A DNA stretch of 64,000 bases, from contig CM067374.1 of NCBI GenBank assembly GCA_034401795.1, positions 133,384,300 to 133,448,299 on the forward strand, read 5' to 3'. The notes beneath the pieces were generated by a model. The model did not search any database. It was not told the origin of the DNA and worked only from the letters and a program-made list of their open reading frames with translations. Position 1 is the first letter of the stretch. Each line of letters opens with the position of its first letter. Positions 55,961 through 64,000 of the stretch are shown in pieces. Made by a program: the position numbers and the translations under genes. The DNA comes from Chaetoderma sp. LZ-2023a. Taxonomy: Eukaryota; Mollusca; Caudofoveata; Chaetodermatida; Chaetodermatidae.

Positions 55961-58860
55961 GTCTCCATATATCTTTAGATATGGTAAAAAAGAGCCATTA
56001 CCCTCAAAGAGATCCATAATATATATCAATCCAGCATTAAACAGATCCTCCATAAACACTGATTTACCATTAATTAAAATTTTATTATTATTCCAAATTA
56101 TCTGTTCAAAAATGTCCATTTAAAAAGAACTTGAAGGATTTAGTTCAGACCAAATTTTTAAGATCTCTTCATAAAACGAAGATATTAACACTGGCAATTT
56201 TTAAATTGAAAATTGGCAATGCAGCTAGAAGGCTAAACCTCCAACATTCTTAAAGAACATACAAGGTATGATTTTCCAAGGGCTTGCTAAAGGAGAGAAA
56301 TATCGTGCAAGCCATGTTAATTTTAATGAAGCATTCATATATTCTAAATTCATTTTTAATTGGGGAATTAAGCTGAATTCTTTTAATTTATTCACTTTTT
56401 CGATTCCAAATAAAACTATAAAATAATTTTTCAAATTTTTTATTTACAACTTTATATGTAGTTAACATACTTAAAAGATAAACAAGCTAAGATATTCCTT
56501 CAGCCATGACTAAAGGGCAGCGTTAAAAAATAGTAAGCCCTCTTTGGCTCCATATATCAAGCCTGATCTTAATTCTTTCATTGAATCCTAAAAATTATTG
56601 TCATTTAACAGTATACCCAAATATCCATAAGTTATGCCTAATTTTAAGCCATATGGCAAATTATGAACATCCACATTCCCGAAAGGAATAATAGCACATT
56701 TATCTGTATTCAGCTTTAGACCAGAAATAGTCGACTGTTCATAATACAAATCTAATACATTATTAAGAAAAACTTTGTCCATCGCTGTTAGAGTAGAATC
56801 ATCCGCATATTAACTACCATAAATGTTGAGATTATTAATTTTTTTAAAATTAATATTCAGTTTTTGTCAATAAGTATGATTCAGAATCTCTGCACATATA
56901 ATAAATATATAAGGTGATAAAGGGCAGCCTTGCCTAACACCCCTCATATTTTCAAAGCAATTTGAAGAAACTTTATTATTTAGAACACAACTTTTAATGT
57001 TTGTATAAAAAAGTTCTAAAGTGCTAATACATGCCTCATCAAAATTAAAAGCCTTTAAACATTCATACATAAAACTGTGTTCTATAGAATCAAAAGCCTT
57101 TTCAAAATCAAGCATGCAAACATAACCATTAATAAAATCAAGTTCCAAAATATCTAAAATTAGTCTAATATTCTCACCAATATACCTATTTTTAATAAAA
57201 ACCAGTCTGGGAAGGATGTATAATATCCGCCAGAACATCTTTAATTCTGTTTGCAATAACCTTTGCAAAAATTTTATAGTCAGTATTTAATAATGTGATG
57301 GGTCGATAATTTTTACAAAATTTAGCGTATTTGTCTTTTTTGGGAATCAAAGTAATAACACCTCTCTTCTGAGATTCAGATAACATCCCCTCTTCCAAAG
57401 ACTCATATAAAGTCAAGAAGTAAAAATCATTAATATCATCCCCAAAAAATTTATAAAATTCTGCCATCAGGCCATCACTACCTGGGGATTTATTATTCTG
57501 CATGCTGAATAATGCTGAATGGAATTCTGCAGGTTCAAGAGTGGCATTAAGGCTAAATTAACATCATTCAATTTAGGCAAAGAGATGATGTGAAGAGCTT
57601 TTTAAAAATCATCTACATTAAATTTTGACTTACTTTGTAGCAAATTAGAATAGAATTTTTCCAAGTTCAGAGAAAATTAACTTTTCAATTGTCATTAAAT
57701 GATTTCCGGAATCATAAATTTCACTTATAACATTCTTAGATTGTTTTTGTCTTTCCAAATTAAAAAAATACTTCGAGCTTCTTTCTCCAGATTCCGTCCA
57801 ATTAATCCGGGATCAAATAATGGCACCTTCAGCTTTTTTATCACAAATAGATTCTAACTATTTATTGGCCAAAGATAACGTATTTTCTGACTGCGCATCA
57901 CGGTTATCAATTAAATAACTTTCAAGTATATAAATTTCTTTAATTAGCTTCTTTTCTTTTTCTTTCATTTTTTAGACATAGCTTTACTAAAATCTACAGA
58001 TATAATTTTTATTGAAAACTTGATTCAATCCCATTTCATTGTATTGTTTGATAAATCATTCATATCCAGCACCCCATTAAAAAAAATCTTTAATTTTATC
58101 AGTATATGACACATAACTCAAAAGTTTAGTATTAAATTTCCAAAAATTAAAATTTTTTACAAAATTTTGGAGAAAATTCAACTGCACTGTAACCATTTTA
58201 TGATCAGACTGAATACCTAAAGATATTTCAGGGTGATAAATAGAATTTTGAATCTGCCTCTGTACAAGTCAGTAATCGATCCTTGATTGCACATCATTTG
58301 ATTGCTTCCATGTGAATTTCTTTGCATTTGCCTTTCGAACTCTCCAAATATCAACTAAATCATATTTAACTATTAATTCATGTAAACTAATAGAGACCAC
58401 AGAATTTGTGGAATTTAATCTATCTTTGATAGGGCATAAGACTGTGTTAAAATCACCTGATAACAGAATTGTTCCAGTCTGAAAGGTTTGTAAAAGATCA
58501 GCACATTTCTTAAAGAATTCTTCATGTTCAGTCCTAAGATTTGGAGCATAAAGATTTACAACCACAAATTTTTTATTCCGAAATTCAGCATTAATTAAAA
58601 TTAAAGGACCATCACCATCTGAATGAGTGTTTAAAATTTTAATTTTATTATTTGAAAAGAAAAAAGACACTCCTCTACTCAAATTTGAACCATGATTAAA
58701 AAGTACCATATTTCCCCACTTTCCCAATCTTTCATCTACTGCAACACTATGCGTTTCTTGCACTGGAACAACATCTAAATATTGATTTTAACAAAATAAA
58801 AAAAAATTTCTCCTCTTAACACGATCTCTTAAAGCTCTAACATTGAAAGACGCCATTTTT
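55931..58860 (-). pseudogene. Tx1/L1-like LINE ORF2 (endonuclease-RT), broken
   Basis: Starts MASFNVRALRDRVKRRNFF at about 58,857, has a stop at about 58,787, then VQETHS, SRGVSFFFSN, VVVNLYAPNLRTEHEEFF, ILLSGDFNTVLCP and QSRIDY (58,763-58,269). The connector is decayed. RT: NNKSPGSDGLMAEFYKFF, GVITLIPKKDK, NYRPITLLNTDYKIFAKVIA (57,503-57,192), then MLDFEKAFDSIEHSFMYECL and MRGVRQGCPLSPYIFIICAE (57,268-56,867), catalytic YADDSTLTAMDK near 56,800, and SGLKLNTDKCAIIPFG. The C-terminal part IIWNNNKILINGKSVFMEDL reaches 55,960. The motifs fit the L1/Tx1 group rather than CR1. Several stops and frameshifts. Confidence 0.87.
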
Positions 58861-58869
58861 AGAGACATG

Positions 58870-59210
58870 TTAAATCACACAAAAAGGAAATTGAGGGATA
58901 TTAGTAGGCCTAAGGTGCAGTGTTTGAAAATACTCCACCAAAATCCACCGAGGCCAGAATTTTTGCAGGGTTTGGTTTGTTAAGAATGTTAAAATTTTCT
59001 TCATTGCTGACTGGGTTAACGAAAGGATAGGATTGATAGTTTCCTGTGAGGTAATCACTATATTTGCTACAGGATAATGATTTGATTTTATCTGAAAGTG
59101 TTGAACCTATATTAACAAAATGATCATTGAATCCTGTTGCAATTTCAAAATTATTGGTTGTTATTCTGTTGTTATAAAGAAACTGTTTGTTGTGCTTTAC
59201 CATTGTTGTT
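58870..59210 (-). pseudogene. LINE RT N-terminal fragment (family of 36.5 and 41 kb)
   Basis: 59,203-58,910 reads NNRITTNNFEIATGFNDHFV, KYSDYLTGNYQSYPFVNPVS and NEENFNILNKPNPAKILASV, paralleling KYSDYLAG and NEEIFTILNSLNPAKSAG at 42.1 kb. It stops next to the Tx1-like LINE. Confidence 0.78.
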
Positions 59211-60655
59211 ATTCAAAAGTGATGGTTATTTGCATTGCATTGTCTGCAGTAATCACCTAGAACTATGTACGAGTAAAATATTTTAAAACAAGTAATTAAG
59301 TTAGGCCACTGCGCCACACAGCACGTCATTTATAATTACAGGTATTATTATTATGTACGTGGCAGTTACCAGCTACGGCTCTCATACGACAGGAGGAATT
59401 TACATAGCAAGAAAAAGAAGAAGCTAATAGGTCTTTCCGGTCGCCCTTTTAATAGTTTTGTTTAAAATATATAAATTGTTCTGTGTTTGCAAGGGCAATG
59501 CTGTGACATATTGTACATTTCACCGTTAAATGAAAATGGTATCGAAGTTAGATGAATCAGAAAAATACGTAGTTACTAGTTTTCGTAGTGTATTCGGTCT
59601 CCAGCCAACACAATTCCCGAATTCGGATAGTCGCGTTCGCACTCTCTCGGGCAAGATCGGAACCTGTCACGCGTGATTTCCGGTTTATTTGACAGCTGAT
59701 TCAACATGTGCGCTTAAATATGTAAACAACGTCCAATACAACCGTTAAACAGCTATTTAGCACAAAATATGATTGCTTTCGTGCTAATTTCATTTAAATA
59801 TTGGAAAATGACTAGCTGTTAACACGACTGAGTCTAGATTTGTGCTCTAATTTGCACTCTAGCGGCGTTTTCTTGTACCGCGAAAATAGGTAACTATTAT
59901 ACTATATATACAAAATATACTAAACACGGTTAGAGTCACACACAGTGTGGGTAGAAATGGCTTTGGATTGGATATAGACCGTCACCTTATTATGATGTTA
60001 TTGACTTGAAAGCTTTACATAGGCGCCATATGTAAATACTTAAATAATGTCTCTAATTAATCTTACTTCTTAGGGGTGGGTGGGTGTTAGCAGAGGGGGT
60101 TTGGTGGGTGTAAACCTGACCTACCCACCTGAAATCCTTAGGTTAATGGTACCTGATACTTATATTTGTTATCAATCAAACACCATTCCCCACCCCAAAT
60201 CTTCGTGCACAGGCATTCGTGCACACGGTTTAAAAGCAAGACAGATGGAAGGACAGATGTACTCTAACCCCCCCTACCCCTCCCCTCAAATAATCTTCCC
60301 TATCCCCATTGCCCAACATCTCAAATTATTTGCTGAGGGTATATATCGATAGAGAAATGGGGAAGCTATGTATTGACGCAATTAAATATGTGGAAGTAGA
60401 ATATTGCATAACCTATCTATCCCACCCCAGGACTCGCATCTCTGCTCTGCTCCACCCTATTCTAAGTATGGTTTCCAGAAAATGCTTCTATGTGATCATT
60501 GAGCTGACACATTCTTGCATGTTGTCTAGTTCTTGTGTTCTGAGAGAACAATTAGTTTTTTAGAATAACTTGTGATTGGCTAATAAAATCCCAAAATAGA
60601 CCAATTTCCTGGCAAAGAGAGTTAAATGAAAAGTAACCTCATGTTTCATACACAT
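59211..60655. other. No gene; CpG-rich patch at 59,590-59,690
   Basis: The patch has a cluster of CpG (CGAATTCGGATAGTCGCG, CACGCGTGATTTCCGG) in otherwise CpG-poor DNA and could be regulatory. C-rich tracts at 60,080-60,300 give only spurious frames. Confidence 0.35.
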
Positions 60656-60700
60656 AAGGTGTTGAATATTTTAAAATTAATTTGACTGAAATCTGTTACT
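60656..60700. repeat. Family B half-core
   Basis: GTGTTGAATATTTTAAAATT and TTGACTGAAATCTG with no matching second arm. Confidence 0.6.
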
Positions 60701-60804
60701 ACTCTAGACAATGAATAACATGGGATTATTATCGTAATCTATCCACCAACAGACAAAGCTTTTACAACTTATTAGTCAACAACACTTTCTTATCCAAACC
60801 TTAA

Positions 60805-60996
60805 GTCTTTCACCGACAAACCCCTAAAAAGTATATTCCTTTACGATATAAAACTTATTTTGTTAAATATTTTGAAATTAATTTGACTGCCAGTCGTTGC
60901 ACCCTAACTTCCAGTCAAATTAATTTCAAAATGTTCAACAGTTTTCCTGTATGGTATCGTTGAAAATGAGATATGGGGAATTCATCGGTGAAAGGG
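60805..60996. mobile_element. 192-bp TTAA-flanked MITE with family B core (copy 2)
   Basis: Ends (G)TCTTTCACCGA and TCGGTGAAAGGG, flanked by TTAA at 60,801-60,804 and 60,997-61,000. The core TTAAATATTTTGAAATTAAT faces ATTAATTTCAAAATGTTCAA. Same length as the copy at 24,249 but in the opposite orientation (GGGGAATTCATCGGTGAAAG here, CTGATGAATTCCCC there). Confidence 0.85.
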
Positions 60997-61019
60997 TTAA
61001 CGTTTTTAGCCCATGTTTT

Positions 61020-61345
61020 GACATGTATACAATCCAATGAATCCACCACCACCAAGTCTTGGTAACCATTTCAACTGAACACTCCATACCATTAATACAA
61101 GATTACTTTTAATATTTTGATACTAATCTGTCTGGAAGCTGTTGCTTCCTAAGGCAGTAACAGCTTCCAGTAAAATTAGTCTCAAAATATTTAACAGCAG
61201 ACCTATATGCGTACTTTTAATTTGAAATATTAGGATTTCAGGGTTTATTAATACTCAACATAATCTTGTATTTAATGGCATGTAGCGTTCAGTTGAAATG
61301 GTTACCTAATGGAGATGGACTGTATACATTGCAAAACATTGGCTA
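61020..61345. mobile_element. ~325-bp imperfect palindrome with family B core
   Basis: Outer pairs: GTATACAATCCA with TGGACTGTATAC, GGTAACCATTTCAACTGAAC with its inverse, and ATTAATACAAGATTA with TAATCTTGTATTTAAT. The centre is GAAGCTGTTGCTTCCTAAGG and its inverse. The whole sequence could fold into one long hairpin. Confidence 0.75.
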
Positions 61346-61612
61346 AAATTGTTACGATTTGGCTAAGAAAAACTGTAGTTGGCTAATCTATTAGCCAATC
61401 ATTTGCGAAAGCCAGGTCTGTCTCTGAAATAGGATGATTTTAGCAAAATTTGGGTCAATGGATTCTATCATCCACGACTCCAAAATCTTCATTCACAATT
61501 TTGATCCATCAATTTTTTGGGTCAAAATTTGAGAGTTTATTACAAATTTACTGGATATTGTCAAATTGCTTCTTATTACTTTGAGTAATTTCAACCAAAT
61601 TTGTCAATTTTT

Positions 61613-61827
61613 CCAGTGGCCAAAAACTGCATCTGTAGTGGTCCTGGGAAATGTCCATTTGCAGACCAAGAGAAGAATATTTTTGAAAATTTATCACTGG
61701 AATGACTGGCTTGATAACCAAGCCAGTCATTCCAGTGAAAAATTGTCAAAAATAATCTCTTGGTCTGCAAATGGACATTTTCTATAAGAAAAGTGAAATT
61801 TTCTTGAACACATTCAGGTTTAAAGGG
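61613..61827. mobile_element. Family A palindromic element, best preserved copy
   Basis: GTCCATTTGCAGACCAAGAG, ATTTATCACTGGAATGACTG and GCTTGATAACCAAGC as the turn, followed by near-exact inverses. It ends GTTTAAAGGG before TTAA (61,828-61,831). The left end is less clear. Confidence 0.72.
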
Positions 61828-61831
61828 TTAA

Positions 61832-62200
61832 TGTAAAGAGTCATGTAAATTTAAATGCAAATGTTTGAAATGCTAATGGTCCAGGTGAGCGTCACAGGCC
61901 CCTGTGTCTTTTGTTATGTACACAGCTGACAGTCATCAGTTGCCTGGACAGATGTTTATGCGCTATTCCCTGCATAACACCTTCATTATCTGTGTGCAAT
62001 CCCAATCTGATTTGCTATCTAGGAGTAATTGTTCAAATGTGATAGCAATTACTATTAATCATTCCCTTTTTAGTCTAAATTCTCTGAAGCAATGCAGATA
62101 AATATGAGAACAGAATATTTTAAAACATGATTATTCAGCTGAAACAATAGTCATCAAAATCATTCCATCAATAAATAATATGCTGTTCAATGTGGATTAC
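61832..62200. other. No gene seen
   Basis: The small frame at 61,904 has no recognisable feature. Confidence 0.45.
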
Positions 62201-62204
62201 ACTG

Positions 62205-62665
62205 AGTGGCACTTTTTATTCAAGATTTTCTCAAAATTAGACTGAAAATCTAATTTAAATGGTACCGGAGGGACATTTACTTAATCTTTTCTTCTGGATT
62301 TTCTCACAATTGCACTGAAGAACAGTCCAGGTAGGTAACTAGTATCTGAGGGCAATTTACATAACTTTTTATTCAAGATTTCATGAAAAACGGTTGAAAA
62401 AACTTGAGTAATGGTATCTGGGCCATTTATTTAACTTTTTATTAACTTAGGTTTGCTCATCTAATTTTGAGGAAATCTTAGGTAAAAAGGTACGTAAATG
62501 GCTGTCTAGCAGGTCTCGTCAGTTTTTTTGGTCTTCAGTAAATACTTAGTAAATGGACCTCGGGTAACATTTACTTAAGCTTTTCAGGCCAATTTAAAAA
62601 AAAAATAAATAGTTGCATATAAGCCAATGAATGGCCCTCAGATACCATTTACTTAAGACATTTTG
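62205..62665 (+). repeat. Degenerate tandem repeat, five units
   Basis: Units near 62,261, 62,341, 62,412, 62,553 and 62,631 share GG(T/A)(A/C)(C/T)CnGnGGnnATTTACTTAA followed by CTTTT. Spacing varies from about 70 to 140 bp. It directly precedes the mariner fragment and may be a subterminal repeat region. Confidence 0.5.
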
Positions 62666-62942
62666 ATCTGTTGCATTCTATTGATTCATATTTGCCAGAG
62701 TTATCTTCCATGAAAAACTTATAATTCATCTCTTAAAATGACAATAGACTGGCGCGGTTATAGAGAAAGTTGTTTGCTCTTGGCCATTTTGATCAATAAT
62801 CAGAGTGTACCAGCTACAAATGACTGAAATAAGACACTAAAGTGCCATTTATACTCATAGCAGTAATGTACATTTCTAGCACCTTCATGCTTCAGTGGTT
62901 TTCAATATGAGTATGCATTACACTATCTGTCAGACACACTTT

Positions 62943-63071
62943 TGGAAGGTGTTACAAGAAGCATGGCACGAAATTACACCTGATTATCTAGAAAAACTGA
63001 CTGCTAGAATGCCTATGATATGCAAAGCTGTCATTGCTGCACATGGGGGATTTTTTGAAGAGAAAATTTGA
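62943..63071 (+). pseudogene. Tc1/mariner transposase C-terminal fragment
   Basis: A short open frame, WKVLQEAWHEITPDYLEKL then ARMPMICKAVIAAHGGFFEE and a stop, matches the end of Tc1/mariner transposases (LW-x2-L, SMPRR-x2-AVI-x-A-x-GG). The rest of the transposase is not visible. About 150 bp downstream CAAACTTTTGAACACTAG (63,214-63,231) looks like the terminal repeat of such an element, so its right end is at about 63,236. Confidence 0.75.
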
Positions 63072-63239
63072 AGTATAGAACTCTTATTTTAAACAGAAAT
63101 GTTAATAATGATGCTTTGTTGATGTATTGCCTACATTTTATATTAATTTTATGATACCCTGATAAATAAAATTATCAATTTGTTTATGGGACTTAAAAAT
63201 TTCTTAATGATTCCAAACTTTTGAACACTAGTCTACATA

Positions 63240-63532
63240 TTTTTACATTGTGTGGGTGGAACGCCTGACCCTCCTTCCTCCTTGCAAACTTGATTGAATG
63301 ATAGGACAGACCCACCTTATCAGTGCACATGTAGCCTCATATGGATGGTAGGACACGACCATCTGTCCTGGATTAATATGCGTGGAGATATAATGGATTT
63401 TAAAATTATCTGACTGAAACTTGCCGCTATGCGTATCATGCACAGTGTTGCCGTAAAAGTCGCAGCAAGAGATAATTGAAGTTTGTTCATAAGGCAAGTG
63501 GTTGTTATATCATAAATAATATTAACCTTTTA
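63240..63532. other. No gene seen
   Basis: The minus-strand frame here has a stretch (CDFYGNTVHD) vaguely like the LINE segment KGNTVDRVHC at 53.5 kb. This is too little to call. Confidence 0.35.
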
Positions 63533-63536
63533 ATGA

Positions 63537-63731
63537 CTAAATTTATTCAAGAAAGTAAAAATATTTGTTTTGAATGTCCATTTGGAGAGAGAGAGGTCTA
63601 TTTTTTAAGATATCCCACTGGAATGGCTGGCTAGCTTACCGAGCCAGTCAGTCTAGTATTAATTTTTTCGAATTGACATTGATCAAGGCCATTATCGAGG
63701 CCCGTTTTTTGCGGATTCCGTGAGAAAAGGT
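63537..63731. mobile_element. Family A palindromic element, last copy
   Basis: After TTAA (63,533-63,536) comes CCTTTTAATGACTAAATTTA. The centre CACTGGAATGGCTGGCT faces GAGCCAGTCAGTCTAGT, and the arm AATGTCCATTTGGAGAG is only partly paired. It ends TGAGAAAAGG next to TTTAA. Confidence 0.6.
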
Positions 63732-64000
63732 TTAATAAACCATTGGTTTTTAGGTAGTGTTGGACTGTTGGTGCTGTTGTGACCATACCACAGCGTTTCT
63801 TGTAAGGATATACAAACACGAATCTGTATAGTAAGTTTGTCACATCAACAACTCACTGATTCACACAACTTTCAGTTGGATAATTAGTTTTAAATCCATA
63901 GATTCAGAAGTGGTATAATGGCTAAATAATAGACAAATAATGACACAGATTTGATTGTATATTGGTTGCTACATTATGCAGTTAAATATATGATCCTTTT

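Overview
This is a eukaryotic, AT-rich, repeat-dominated stretch. It shows spliced and intron-bearing genes, no operons, long microsatellites, and families of animal transposons (DIRS, CR1/Jockey-type LINEs, a Tx1/L1-type LINE, hAT, Tc1/mariner). The mixture of DIRS, PHD-esterase CR1 elements and short repeats with phrases such as 'ggccaggtgagctaa' and 'tgaccttgacctttgacc' points to a marine invertebrate, most likely a mollusc. That taxonomic guess is inference only.

Layout. 0.2-2.1 kb: remnant of a DIRS-like gag on the minus strand. 2.8-8.8 kb: short dispersed repeats, including three palindromic families and a (CA)85 microsatellite. 8.83-15.80 kb: an end-to-end DIRS retrotransposon on the minus strand, with inverted terminal repeats, an internal complementary region, and decayed gag, RT-RNase H and tyrosine recombinase. 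16.2-20.1 kb: two copies of a unit carrying paired inverted CAAGATGGC hairpins, then more palindromic elements. 20.09-23.89 kb: the one convincing host gene, a 1263-codon uninterrupted minus-strand reading frame for an unrecognised, probably nuclear protein, with a 3' splice site just upstream of its start codon.

25.0-32.3 kb: a decayed CR1 LINE on the minus strand, split by a 4,189-bp hAT element (27,880-32,068) with matching terminal inverted repeats and a perfect 8-bp target duplication. 36.5-37.9 and 40.6-42.2 kb: two 5'-truncated LINEs of one family (minus); a third fragment lies at 58.9-59.2 kb. 42.6-47.5 kb: a near full-length CR1 LINE on the plus strand (PHD finger plus SGNH esterase ORF1, endonuclease-RT ORF2, TTAAG tail). 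47.5-48.1 and 53.3-53.6 kb: LINE 3' fragments. 50.3-50.5 kb: a candidate Pol II promoter and first exon. 55.1-58.9 kb: a Tx1/L1-like LINE abutting the endonuclease part of another LINE. 60.6-63.7 kb: more palindromic elements and a mariner transposase tail.

The recurring theme is short foldback elements. Family A (core TGGAATGACTGGCTC and its inverse), family B (core TTGAATATTTTGAAACTAAT and its inverse) and family C (core TTGGTGGAAGATG and its inverse) recur across the window. Several members have TTAA target sites. The family B core occurs inside elements with quite different outer ends, which suggests modular reuse of a hairpin core. Nearly all coding sequence except the 1263-codon gene is broken transposon sequence.
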